A stretch of DNA of 51,232 nt from Bacteroidota bacterium (GTDB lineage Bacteria > Bacteroidota > Bacteroidia > Chitinophagales > Saprospiraceae), in contig JAKOVW010000035.1 in assembly GCA_029781865.1 (NCBI GenBank), forward strand, positions 1 to 51,232, read 5' to 3'. This document shows, one piece after another, positions 27,084-35,879 of this stretch. A model generated the notes under the pieces. That model had not been told where the DNA came from. It saw only the letters and a list, made by a program, of their open reading frames with translations, and searched no databases. The first letter of the stretch is position 1. Each line of letters starts with the position of its first letter. A program made the position numbers and the translations under genes.

Positions 27084-28949
27084 ATGCAAAAAGGTAAAAT
27101 TTCAGTAAAAACAGAGAACATATTCCCCATAATCAAGAAATTTCTTTATTCCGAACAAGAAATATTCCTGCGGGAGCTCATTTCCAATGCGGTTGATGCC
27201 ACAAATAAACTGAAAGTTCTTTCTTCCAAAGGAGAGATGAAAGGTGAATTGGGCGATCTCAACATTGAAGTTGTAATTGATAAAGAGCAAAAAACCCTAA
27301 CCATCAAGGATAAAGGGATAGGCATGGATGAAACTGAAGTTCAAACCTATTTAAACCAGGTGGCCTTTTCGTCAGCAGAAGAGTTCATTACAAAATACAA
27401 AGGAGAAGCCAATATCATAGGTCATTTTGGATTGGGTTTTTATTCTGCCTTTATGGTTGCAGGCAAAGTCGAAGTGATTACCAAATCCTATAAAGAAAAT
27501 GCTATTCCGGTTAAATGGTCCTGCGATGGAGATACGGAATTCAGTATTGAAGAAACTGAAAAAGCGGAAAGAGGAACGGATATCATTCTTCATCTCACAG
27601 AGGAGGCTCATGAGTTTTTAGAGGAGAGTAAAATTGAATCTTTACTTGAGAAATTCTGTAAATTCTTGCCGGTACCTATAAAATTCGGAACCAGGAAAGA
27701 AAAAATCAAAGAAGGCGAAAAAGAAAAGGAAATTGAAGTTGATCATATCATCAACAATCCAAACCCGATCTGGAAAAAAAATCCGACAGAAATTACGGAT
27801 GAAGATTATAAAAGTTTTTATTCGGAATTATATCCTTATTCAGAAGAACCCTTATTCTGGATTCATCTGAATATCGACTATCCGTTTAATCTGACGGGTA
27901 TTTTGTACTTCCCTAAAATCAGACAAAATATCGAGTTGCAGAAAAATAAAATTCATTTGTATTCTAACCAGGTATTTGTTACAGATGATGTCAAAGAGAT
28001 TGTACCTGAATATTTGATGTTATTGCATGGAGTCATTGATTCACCGGACATTCCGTTGAATGTGTCCAGATCCTATTTGCAGGCTGATGCAAATGTCAGA
28101 AAGATATCCGGATATATTACGCGTAAAGTGGCAGAAAAACTCAATGAACTGTTCAACAAGGACAGAAAGGATTTTGAATCCAAATGGAATGATATCAGCA
28201 CGTTTATTAAATATGGAGTAATATCAGATGAAAAGTTCAGTGAAAAGACATTAGGCATTTGTTTATTGCAGAATACCGACAAGGAATATTATACTATCGA
28301 AGAGTATAAATCAAAAATCGGAGAAACCCAAAAAGACAAAAATTCCAGAATCGTTATTCTATATACACAGGATCCTAAAGCACATTACAGTTATGTGGTC
28401 GCTGCAAAGGAAAAAGGATACGATGTATTGCTGATGAATAATGTTCTGGACAATCACTTTATTCAAAGCCTTGAAATGAAAGCTGAGTTAAGTTTTAAAC
28501 GGGTTGATTCTGATACTCCTGATAAACTGATTGAAAAAGACGAGAAAATTGAATCCGCACTTTCTGAGACTGAACAAAAGGCAATTGAAGAATTATTCAA
28601 GTCTCTTCCTGTAAACAAAAGTAGCAAGACTTCAACCAAAGCTATGTCTCCAAATGACCCGCCAGTGCTTATCGTAAAACCGGAATTCATGCGGCGCATG
28701 ACAGAGATGCAATATATGATGAGTGCAGTTAAAGGCGACCACGAAGATTTACCGTTTATGAATCACTACGAAAGTATAATAAACAGCAACCACCCGATAA
28801 TAGTGGGTAAATTATTGAATGAGACAGAAGCTGAAAAGAAAAATGAATTGGCTGAATACCTTTTCAAACTAGCCATGCTGGATCAGCAAATGTTACAAGG
28901 TGAGGCGCTGCATGATTTTGTAAAAAAGAGTTTGAAGCGATTGGATTAA
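27084..28949 (+). CDS. htpG: Hsp90-family molecular chaperone HtpG
   Basis: A 621-residue cytosolic ATP-dependent chaperone. The N-terminal GHKL ATPase has FLRELISNAVDA, DKGIGM, and GHFGLGFYSAFMV; the middle domain includes LYSNQVFVTDD, LNVSRSYLQ and the client/ATPase loop; the C-terminal dimerisation domain contains the MRRMTEMQ and LLDQQML-type helices. Length is typical. It stands alone and converges on the BNR-repeat gene with only 6 bp between stops. Confidence 0.97.
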   Translation: MQKGKISVKTENIFPIIKKFLYSEQEIFLRELISNAVDATNKLKVLSSKGEMKGELGDLNIEVVIDKEQKTLTIKDKGIGMDETEVQTYLNQVAFSSAEEFITKYKGEANIIGHFGLGFYSAFMVAGKVEVITKSYKENAIPVKWSCDGDTEFSIEETEKAERGTDIILHLTEEAHEFLEESKIESLLEKFCKFLPVPIKFGTRKEKIKEGEKEKEIEVDHIINNPNPIWKKNPTEITDEDYKSFYSELYPYSEEPLFWIHLNIDYPFNLTGILYFPKIRQNIELQKNKIHLYSNQVFVTDDVKEIVPEYLMLLHGVIDSPDIPLNVSRSYLQADANVRKISGYITRKVAEKLNELFNKDRKDFESKWNDISTFIKYGVISDEKFSEKTLGICLLQNTDKEYYTIEEYKSKIGETQKDKNSRIVILYTQDPKAHYSYVVAAKEKGYDVLLMNNVLDNHFIQSLEMKAELSFKRVDSDTPDKLIEKDEKIESALSETEQKAIEELFKSLPVNKSSKTSTKAMSPNDPPVLIVKPEFMRRMTEMQYMMSAVKGDHEDLPFMNHYESIINSNHPIIVGKLLNETEAEKKNELAEYLFKLAMLDQQMLQGEALHDFVKKSLKRLD

Positions 28950-28955
28950 TCTTAT

Positions 28956-30686
28956 CTATCGCATCAAAATCATTTTTTGATAAAGAATAGGTTCACCCTT
29001 AATCATAAAGCGGAAAAAATAGATTCCATTTGGAACTTCGGCTCCGGCACTATTGGTCCCGTTCCAACTGGTTACATAATCGCCTGGCAATTTGTTTTCC
29101 TGTACAATGACTTTTATGGATTTAGTCAAACTTAAATCCAGTATATCAATGGTGACATACGCTAATTTTTTCAATTGGTAATTCACTGTAGTAACTATAC
29201 TAAAAGGATTGGGTCTGTTTTGCGATAGGGTTGCAATGGAATAATCTGAATTTTTAAAATTGCGTACATTGGTTAATGTATCCGCATGGATAAAACTATA
29301 ATAGATGTCTTGCTCGCCATTAAATGTTGCAGACCAGGCAAGATGCGCACCGCTATTATCCGAAATCATGTGAAAATAATCACCCATTTTCATTTGATTA
29401 GGCCATCCCAAATGAGGATTAAACGAAGGACTTACCGCTTCATTCTTTGACCAGGAAACGCCGCCATTTAAAGATTGTGAATAGTATAGTTTAGAGTTCA
29501 CTCCACCCGGATCATGTCTGGTATCTAACCAAATCACATCAATCCGGCCATTGGGAGCAACAGACATGGTACCAAACCAATTCCAGTTGGCCTCTAAAGA
29601 ATCATCATTGATTTGAATTGGTTTACTCCATGAAAGTCCTCCATCGCGGCTTCTGGTAAACATAACATCAGCGTCATCATTTTTTGATACTCTGAAAACA
29701 GTTGAAAGTATATATACATTCCCTTTATTAGGACCATTGGATAGATCTGTGGCAATCCAGGGCTGACCCAATAGTCCTCGGGGATTTGGTCCGGTGTAAT
29801 AAATCAGTCCACCATCGAGATCAATTTGCCTGCTAAAATCCCACACTATATTTTGATTTGCATGCCCTGCATTGGATGACCTGGAAAATGTAAACCCGTT
29901 GTATTGTCCGCAGACATAAACTTCTCCGTTAATACCAGTGGTGATGGTACCTCTTGTTGGAAAATTTGGAATAGAAATACATTTTTGATAACTCCTGCCT
30001 TTGTCAATGGAACGTGTAAAATCTGCCTGATCACAAGTATTAGGATTTAAACTCCAGGATGCGTAAATATTATTATTGCCTTGTTTGTTATATTTATCGA
30101 TTGCCATCCATTGTTTATCTCCGCCATACGCGTATGTTCCCGAATCCCATTTATCCTGATCGGTGGATTTATATACAGTGCATTCAAAATTAAGTGATAG
30201 ACTGTTATAAAAAATGGCTCCGTCGGAATCTGAATCAAGTACAGGATCAGATCGAAAATTTCCGGCATCTATAGGATTGTTCATTTTCCAGGTAGCTCCT
30301 CCATCGGGACTATACCCAAATCCGGCTTGTCTGAAATCACTCAGTTGTGAATCGAATTGACGCCAACCAATCATTATTCTGTTGGGATTTTTTTGATCAA
30401 TGGCCATGGACGGTTCATTCGCTGCATCACCAATGATATTCAGTCCGGCATCATCGACATTTACCTGTCGGGTAGAAATTCTTGGGGTGCTAAAATGATA
30501 TGCCGGTGAAGTAATCCGGTTATTTAAAGGAATGGGCAAATAGGGATCATTTGGAACTTCTTTCTCAATAAATTGAGGATAGTTCAGTGCTCTGTTTACC
30601 TGCGCATACGAGATAGAACAAAAAGTACCGGTGATTAACAGCAAATGCAGAATTGACCTGATCCTGTAAAGTGTATGCAGTTTCAT
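28956..30686 (-). CDS. Secreted Asp-box/BNR beta-propeller protein with T9SS sorting domain
   Basis: About 576 residues. Signal peptide MKLHTLYRIRSILHLLL...SYAQ; the start at 30686 is preferred to the longer 30704 start because it begins the signal peptide. Several Asp-box motifs (YSPDGGATW, SIDKGRSY, SRDGGLSW, SLNGGVSW) mark a sialidase-like propeller. The C-terminus (QNRPNPF...VTIDILDL...GDYVTSWNGTNSAGAEVPNGIYFFRF...YQKMILMR) is a FlgD-like/T9SS type A sorting domain. The RIP motif and Arg triad of true sialidases are not evident, so enzymatic activity is doubtful; a surface or extracellular binding protein is as likely. Confidence 0.82.
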   Translation of the reverse strand: MKLHTLYRIRSILHLLLITGTFCSISYAQVNRALNYPQFIEKEVPNDPYLPIPLNNRITSPAYHFSTPRISTRQVNVDDAGLNIIGDAANEPSMAIDQKNPNRIMIGWRQFDSQLSDFRQAGFGYSPDGGATWKMNNPIDAGNFRSDPVLDSDSDGAIFYNSLSLNFECTVYKSTDQDKWDSGTYAYGGDKQWMAIDKYNKQGNNNIYASWSLNPNTCDQADFTRSIDKGRSYQKCISIPNFPTRGTITTGINGEVYVCGQYNGFTFSRSSNAGHANQNIVWDFSRQIDLDGGLIYYTGPNPRGLLGQPWIATDLSNGPNKGNVYILSTVFRVSKNDDADVMFTRSRDGGLSWSKPIQINDDSLEANWNWFGTMSVAPNGRIDVIWLDTRHDPGGVNSKLYYSQSLNGGVSWSKNEAVSPSFNPHLGWPNQMKMGDYFHMISDNSGAHLAWSATFNGEQDIYYSFIHADTLTNVRNFKNSDYSIATLSQNRPNPFSIVTTVNYQLKKLAYVTIDILDLSLTKSIKVIVQENKLPGDYVTSWNGTNSAGAEVPNGIYFFRFMIKGEPILYQKMILMR

Positions 30687-30804
30687 AAGTATGCCAAGAT
30701 ACAAATTTCAAGGTTTAATCAGAATGGCAGGGCTTTAAATGAATTTTTTGATACCGGCACAATGTGTTAACCGGTTTGCAGTCGCTTCATCCTTTATGTT
30801 AAAA

Positions 30805-30838
30805 ATAAAAAAGGGACCCCGTATGGGAATCCCTTTTT
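30805..30838 (-). terminator. Intrinsic terminator downstream of the helical lipoprotein gene
   Basis: An 8-bp GC-rich stem (GGGATTCC with GGGGTCCC, two G-U pairs) at 30813-30833 with T runs on both sides, so it can work in both directions. It lies 41 bp after the stop of the minus-strand lipoprotein gene. Confidence 0.7.
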
Positions 30839-30873
30839 AATCTATTTCTTAATGCTTTTAAATAGCCCGTTTA

Positions 30874-31410
30874 TTATTTAAGACTCATTTTCTTTTGAGT
30901 GTACATATCATAAGCTGCCATAGCAGTTGCTTTTGCAGCATTTAATTTAGTTTTCCATGCTTCGGCTTTAGTTGCTGCATCCATTGCTGCATTTTTTAAT
31001 TCATTTACCTGAGCCATAACATCTCCATCTAATTTACCTGAAGCTAATCCGGTTTTCAATGCAGTTAATTTAGTTGACATTTGTTGCCAGCTTCCTGCAA
31101 ATGAAGTTACCTCAGAAGCCAGTCCCATTAAGCCATCTACCTGAGTTGTGTAAGCAAGTTTCAGTGAATTCAATGAGTCAGTTACTTCTGGTTTCAGCTT
31201 TGCAGCTTTCATAGGATCAACCATAAAACTGTCTTTAATAGCAGCTAAAGAAGTTTGAGTTGCGCCAATCATGCTTCCTACTTCAGTTACAGCAGTAGTT
31301 GCTTTTTCCCAATCAGCTGAAAGAGCTTCAATTGGTGCACGAAATTGTTCAACATTTTTACAGGCAACAACAAATAAAACGGGTACGAGAATTGCGATTA
31401 ATTTTTTCAT
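30874..31410 (-). CDS. Small alpha-helical lipoprotein, unknown function
   Basis: 178 residues. Lipoprotein signal MKKLIAILVPVLFVVAC with Cys17 as the lipidated residue. The mature part is almost entirely helical and coiled-coil-like, rich in Ala, Lys, Thr and Met (for example KLDGDVMAQVNELKNAAMDA). No domain recognised. A clean Bacteroidota -7 box lies upstream (31438-31445) and a strong terminator downstream, so it is a single-gene transcript. The biased, simple composition and the strong flanking signals suggest an abundant envelope lipoprotein; that is inference. Confidence 0.8.
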   Translation of the reverse strand: MKKLIAILVPVLFVVACKNVEQFRAPIEALSADWEKATTAVTEVGSMIGATQTSLAAIKDSFMVDPMKAAKLKPEVTDSLNSLKLAYTTQVDGLMGLASEVTSFAGSWQQMSTKLTALKTGLASGKLDGDVMAQVNELKNAAMDAATKAEAWKTKLNAAKATAMAAYDMYTQKKMSLK

Positions 31411-31437
31411 TTTGTAAAGATTTTTAATTTAAGGCAA

Positions 31438-31445
31438 CAAAATTA
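31438..31445 (-). promoter_or_regulatory. -7 box for the helical lipoprotein gene
   Basis: On the minus strand TAATTTTG (31445-31438) matches TAnnTTTG exactly, 28 bp before the ATG at 31410. A clear -33 TTG at 19-21 bp spacing is not present. Confidence 0.45.
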
Positions 31446-31499
31446 CGAGCTTAAAAAATTCGCAGTGTTAATCGCTATTAACATTTGGCCAACGGAACG

Positions 31500-32186
31500 T
31501 TAATGATCCAGGTCTAAACAGGCATTCAATTGCCTGATATACAATTCTATATAAGAATCAATCTGCTTTCTTCTGTATTGCATGATAAACCGGGGATGAG
31601 CCAAAGGAATGATTTCATTAAACCAGTGGTGTACCTTATTCCTTTGGCTGAGGAATTTGTAATTTTTACCTTCACCAAGACAAATGATTTTTCGGGTATT
31701 CCATTTTAGTTTTAGTAGTCGGTTCATTTGATGAATCATATATGGAGTTAATACATCCTGCAAAATCTTTTCATCATAATAATTGTAATTTTTATTTTCT
31801 TTCACAAAACCAATGGGTGAGATTGAACTAATAAAGAATTTCTTGTAAAATAATTCAACGCCGCCAAAGGCATCAATTACGTTGTAAATAAATTCTGATG
31901 AGGGTTCATAGCTTTTTATTTCCGTTTTTATGTTACATTTTTCTTCTAATCTTTTAGAATCTGTAAATGGAATACCAGTAAGCCCCGCTCCATTTCTTCC
32001 CGGATTTATTCCCAAAATCAAAGACCTGTTTAAGTGGTCTGAGTAATATTTAGTATAAAATAATTTTGCTATCCGATTTGCTTCTTCGGAAGAATAAGGT
32101 AAAAGCGCTTTAATACCTGAAGGCAATTCAGGCAATTGCTCTTCTATCCCTTTTAGATAATTTTGTATGGATAGGTTATAAAGCAA
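31500..32186 (-). CDS. SMUG2-like uracil-DNA glycosylase superfamily protein
   Basis: 228 residues. UDG-fold DNA glycosylases remove uracil or related bases in base excision repair. Visible motifs are the catalytic-loop motif LILGINPGRNGAGLTGIPFTD-like block near residue 55-75 and the intercalation/His motif LAHPRFIMQYR near 193-203; the segment between (SSEFIYNV..GGVELFYKKFFISSISPIGF) is typical of the SMUG2/DUF4918 group. There is no ATG: a TAG lies nine bases before the TTG at 32186 and only ATT or TTG can start the frame, while the protein's first residues already look conserved. Substrate range is not readable from sequence. Confidence 0.8.
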   Translation of the reverse strand: MLYNLSIQNYLKGIEEQLPELPSGIKALLPYSSEEANRIAKLFYTKYYSDHLNRSLILGINPGRNGAGLTGIPFTDSKRLEEKCNIKTEIKSYEPSSEFIYNVIDAFGGVELFYKKFFISSISPIGFVKENKNYNYYDEKILQDVLTPYMIHQMNRLLKLKWNTRKIICLGEGKNYKFLSQRNKVHHWFNEIIPLAHPRFIMQYRRKQIDSYIELYIRQLNACLDLDH

Positions 32187-32305
32187 AATGAACTATCTTC
32201 AGATAATTTTATATGCTAAAGACTATGGGGCTGTGAAAATGATTTCATAAAATTGATTGAAAACTGAAAGTGAATCAAAACAATTTTTTTTTTACAACCT
32301 ACAAC

Positions 32306-34225
32306 CTACAGCATCGATTTCAAAAGACTCATAAAGTCATCGAGGGACTCCACACCCTGATCTCCCGAACCTTGTTTGCGAACGGATACATTTTTTTGCT
32401 CCACCTCTTTTTCTCCAATGATCAGCATGAATGGAATTTTTTTCAACTCACTATCGCGTATTTTTTTACCAATAGATTCAACCCGGTCATCAATTTCTCC
32501 GCGGAAACCGGATTGACGTAGGGTAGACAGCACTTCTTTTGAATAATCCAGATATTTGTCACTGACCGGAAGAATGGCAAATTGATCAGGGGTCAGCCAT
32601 AAAGGAAATTTACCGGCACAATGTTCTGTAAGCACGCCAATAAAGCGTTCCATAGATCCGAAAGGTGCACGGTGAATCATAACGGGTCTGTGTTTTGCAT
32701 TATCTGATCCGATATATTCCAATTGAAAACGTTCCGGTAAATTGTAATCAACCTGAATGGTGCCAAGCTGCCAGGATCTTCCCAATGCATCTTTTAGCAT
32801 GAAATCCAATTTTGGTCCATAGAATGCTGCTTCACCAAGAACCGTAGTTGTTTCCATTTCTACTTCCCTGGTAGCATCGATAATAGCTTGTTCGGCTTTG
32901 TTCCAATTTTCATCTGATCCGATATATTTATCCTTATTTTCCGGATCGCGAAGTGAAATCTGAGCGGTGAAATTTTCAAAACCCAATTTGCGGATTACCT
33001 GCATGGTAAGATCGAGTACATTGAGAAATTCTGATTTTACCTGGTCTGGTGTACAGAATATATGTGCATCATCTTGTGTGAAACTTCTTACGCGTGTCAG
33101 ACCATGTAATTCACCACTTTGTTCGTAACGGTATACTGTCCCGAATTCCGCAATTCGCATAGGCAGATCGCGATATGATCTGGGTTTGTTTCCATAAATT
33201 TCACAGTGATGCGGACAATTCATAGGCTTTAGCAAAAACTCTTCTCCTTCGCGGGGTGTATGTATGGGTTGAAAGGAATCCTGTCCATATTTTTCCCAGT
33301 GACCACTGGTCATGTACAAATTTTTATGGCCGATATGCGGTGTAATTACCGGTAAGTAACCCCGCTTAATTTGTTCTGCTTTTAAATAATCTTCCAGACG
33401 CTGGCGCAATGCTGTCCCTTTCGGCAGCCAAATGGGAAGACCGGCGCCTACTTTTTCAGAAAACATAAACAGCTCGAGTTCCTGTCCTAATTTTCTGTGA
33501 TCTCTTTTTTTTGCCTCTTCAAGCATGATGAGATACTCTTCGAGTTCCTTTGCTTTGGGAAAAGTAATCCCGTATATCCGAGTCATTTGTTGCCTTTTCT
33601 CATCCCCTCTCCAGTATGCACCTGCAAGACTGGTCAATTTCGCGGCTTTAATAAATCCGGTATTAGGTATATGAGGACCACGGCAGAGATCAATAAAATT
33701 ACCTTGCTGGTAAAAGCTGATACTTCCATCCTGAAGTTCATTGATTAATTCTATTTTATATTGATCTCCTTTTTTGGTAAAGTAGTCTAATGCATCTTTT
33801 TTAGATACGGCAGTTCTGATATAGGGATTATTCTGGCGGGCAAGCTCCAGCATTTTGGCTTCAATTTTTGCCAGATCATTGGAAGATAAGACCTGACCTC
33901 CGGTATCTACGTCGTAGTAAAATCCATGTTCAAGAGGTGGTCCTATGCCGAATTTAATTCCGGGGAAAAAACTTTCCAAAGCTTCTGCCATTAAATGCGC
34001 AGACGAATGCCAGAATGTTGATTTGCCTTCTTTATCGTTCCAGGTGAGCAACTGTAGGCTAGCATCCTTTTCAATTGGCCTTGTGGCATCTACGATTTCA
34101 CCATTGACTTTAGCAGACAATACATTTCTTGCCAGTCCTTCACTTATCGATTGTGCAATTTGCAATGCGGTAGTTCCAATCGGGTATTCCTGTTTCCTTC
34201 CATCCGGAAAGCTAATCTGTATCAT
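32306..34225 (-). CDS. thrS: Threonyl-tRNA synthetase
   Basis: 639 residues charging tRNA-Thr. An N-terminal TGS domain ([17 protein letters not shown]), the editing domain with [11 protein letters not shown], and the class II core follow. The Zn-binding set includes Cys in [10 protein letters not shown], His in DDAHIFC and His in VMIHRAPFG. Motif 2 is EFGTVYRYE...RVRSFTQDD and motif 3 is [10 protein letters not shown]. The C-terminal anticodon-binding domain runs from about LPVSDKY to the end. The start at 34225 is preferred over 34246 because MIQISFPDG is the usual N-terminus and because a -7 box overlaps the longer start. Confidence 0.97.
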   Translation of the reverse strand: MIQISFPDGRKQEYPIGTTALQIAQSISEGLARNVLSAKVNGEIVDATRPIEKDASLQLLTWNDKEGKSTFWHSSAHLMAEALESFFPGIKFGIGPPLEHGFYYDVDTGGQVLSSNDLAKIEAKMLELARQNNPYIRTAVSKKDALDYFTKKGDQYKIELINELQDGSISFYQQGNFIDLCRGPHIPNTGFIKAAKLTSLAGAYWRGDEKRQQMTRIYGITFPKAKELEEYLIMLEEAKKRDHRKLGQELELFMFSEKVGAGLPIWLPKGTALRQRLEDYLKAEQIKRGYLPVITPHIGHKNLYMTSGHWEKYGQDSFQPIHTPREGEEFLLKPMNCPHHCEIYGNKPRSYRDLPMRIAEFGTVYRYEQSGELHGLTRVRSFTQDDAHIFCTPDQVKSEFLNVLDLTMQVIRKLGFENFTAQISLRDPENKDKYIGSDENWNKAEQAIIDATREVEMETTTVLGEAAFYGPKLDFMLKDALGRSWQLGTIQVDYNLPERFQLEYIGSDNAKHRPVMIHRAPFGSMERFIGVLTEHCAGKFPLWLTPDQFAILPVSDKYLDYSKEVLSTLRQSGFRGEIDDRVESIGKKIRDSELKKIPFMLIIGEKEVEQKNVSVRKQGSGDQGVESLDDFMSLLKSML

Positions 34226-34245
34226 GGGTAGTGGATTTCGAACCA

Positions 34246-34253
34246 CAAAGGTA
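34246..34253 (-). promoter_or_regulatory. -7 box for thrS
   Basis: Minus-strand TACCTTTG (34253-34246) fits TAnnTTTG exactly, 20 bp before the thrS ATG at 34225. No good -33 element was seen. Confidence 0.45.
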
Positions 34254-34404
34254 AAAAAACCAAGGTGTTTAGGCTATAGGCATTTAGGCTACAGCCAGAG
34301 ATCTTCGGGAGCAACTTAATTTAATAAATATCAGAAATGGGCCAAACCGGAACGCGAGTACCCGGTCCGGTAATTTGAAGTTTAAACTCGTATAAATTTT
34401 AGGA

Positions 34405-34605
34405 CTAAATAATTTCGAAACTCAATTTTAGCGTTAGCCTGTATTCTTTGATTTTACCTTTATCGATAACCAGAGATTGATCCTGAATCCAGGCTGATTT
34501 CAGGTTTTTCACAGTCTTTGAGGCTCTTGCGATTCCTGTTTCCGCAGCATCTTCCCAGGATTTTTTAGAAGAGCACATAATTTCGATAACTTTAAGTACT
34601 GACAT
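34405..34605 (-). CDS. Dodecin family flavin-binding protein
   Basis: 66 residues starting MSVLKVIEIMCSSKKSWEDA. Dodecins form hollow dodecamers that store riboflavin/FMN and protect it. The sequence covers the whole family: beta1 SVLKVIEIMC, helix SWEDAAETGIARASKTVKNL, then the flavin-stacking Trp and nearby Gln in SAWIQDQSLVIDKGKI and the final LTLKLSFEI strand. The longer ORF from 34653 lacks family support at its first 16 residues, so 34605 is taken. A single gene between thrS and the TPR lipoprotein. Confidence 0.88.
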   Translation of the reverse strand: MSVLKVIEIMCSSKKSWEDAAETGIARASKTVKNLKSAWIQDQSLVIDKGKIKEYRLTLKLSFEII

Positions 34606-34712
34606 ATGGAGAAATTTAAGGTGAATAATTGTAAACGAATGCTGCCCCCGCACAATGAGACTATGCCTGCAATAACAGACACATAAGGGTAACCAAAAGG
34701 AACAGATAAAGT

Positions 34713-35729
34713 TTAGCGGGAAATTGCGTTTAGGGCTTTCCTGGCATCATCAAACTGATCATTCAGTTTGATTGCATTTTCAAAGTCCTGCTTCGCATTT
34801 AATTTTTCTCCGATTTTTTGATAACAAAGTCCTCTTTGATAATAGCTGGTGGCTTCGGCCGGATCTATTTGTATGGAAATCGTAAAGTGATTAATTGCCT
34901 GAGGTATTGAATCCATTTGTTTGTACAGCATACCCAAATTGAAAAAGGCTGGTTCGTATGCCGGAAAGCGCACACAAATTTCTTTGAACAGATTCAATGC
35001 TTCTTTGGTATGACCAATAACATTTAATGCATATGCCTTATTATGCCAGGTTTTAGCATCCGAACTATCCATTCTGATGGCATTGTCATAATATTTTATA
35101 GCTCTCGGATTTTTTAATTCGGTTAGTACATCGCCCAGGCGTATCCATCCTTCGCGCAATTCAGGATTGTTGTCTACTGCTTTTTGGTAGGAGTTAATAG
35201 CTCTTCCGGTATCTCCCATTTCATAAAATATATGCCCGGCGAGATATAATGCATTGGCATTCTGCGGGTCTCTGAGAAATATTTTATCCAATGTGCCCAA
35301 TGCGGACATGTGTTGTTTTAAAATCAAATTGAGTTTGGCCAATTTCAAAATGGTTTCAATATCATTGGGAAAAAATGTCAATGCTTTTTCCAAAGTACTC
35401 AATGCCGCTTTTGATTCCAGATTCATGAGATGCGCATCGGAAAGCAGATGATAGTATTGCGGCTTATGTGTTGAATCAATGGTAAGTGCTTTTTCCAAAT
35501 CGCCAATGGCCGGATTGTAATATTCCTTAGTCATATACATCCGGGCTCTTTGAAAATACAAAGAATCGACATTTGGATGACTCTGTATCAGCAAATTCAA
35601 TTTGTCCAAAGGGGTATCTGCCGCGGCAGGACTTGTCACAGGATGTTCTGTTTTATTGTCTTTGCACGAGATAAACAGGAGATAGCTAAATAGAGATAGA
35701 ATAGCGATTTTTATAAAAGAATACTTCAA
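34713..35729 (-). CDS. TPR-repeat lipoprotein
   Basis: 338 residues. Lipoprotein signal with lipobox FISC (Cys22). The mature protein is a chain of about eight TPR helical hairpins (for example ANALYLAGHIFYEMGDTGRA, EATSYYQRGLCYQKIGEKLN). TPR proteins scaffold complexes; no partner is visible. The start codon is TTG: the upstream in-frame stop is only five codons away, and the signal peptide starts directly. It lies 150 bp downstream of a TPR-containing membrane protein on the same strand and may be functionally linked to it. Confidence 0.87.
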   Translation of the reverse strand: MKYSFIKIAILSLFSYLLFISCKDNKTEHPVTSPAAADTPLDKLNLLIQSHPNVDSLYFQRARMYMTKEYYNPAIGDLEKALTIDSTHKPQYYHLLSDAHLMNLESKAALSTLEKALTFFPNDIETILKLAKLNLILKQHMSALGTLDKIFLRDPQNANALYLAGHIFYEMGDTGRAINSYQKAVDNNPELREGWIRLGDVLTELKNPRAIKYYDNAIRMDSSDAKTWHNKAYALNVIGHTKEALNLFKEICVRFPAYEPAFFNLGMLYKQMDSIPQAINHFTISIQIDPAEATSYYQRGLCYQKIGEKLNAKQDFENAIKLNDQFDDARKALNAISR

Positions 35730-35879
35730 GACAGTCGGATTTTAGTTTAGAAAAATTTATAAAGTTTATAATAATTTTCAGAAGGAATGCTTTTTGATTT
35801 CATTAAATTCCTAAATCTATTTTTGTTAGATATAGAGTAACGATTGAAACTAATTTCTGTATCCATGGTTGTAACATGA

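Noticed and set aside
28964-28984. ATCAAAA/TTTTTGAT hairpin as a bidirectional terminator between htpG and the BNR gene
   Set aside because: It is AT-only, lies inside the BNR coding sequence and has no clear T tract.
28956-30686. True sialidase
   Set aside because: Asp-boxes are present, but the FRIP motif and arginine triad could not be found, so only a propeller protein is claimed.
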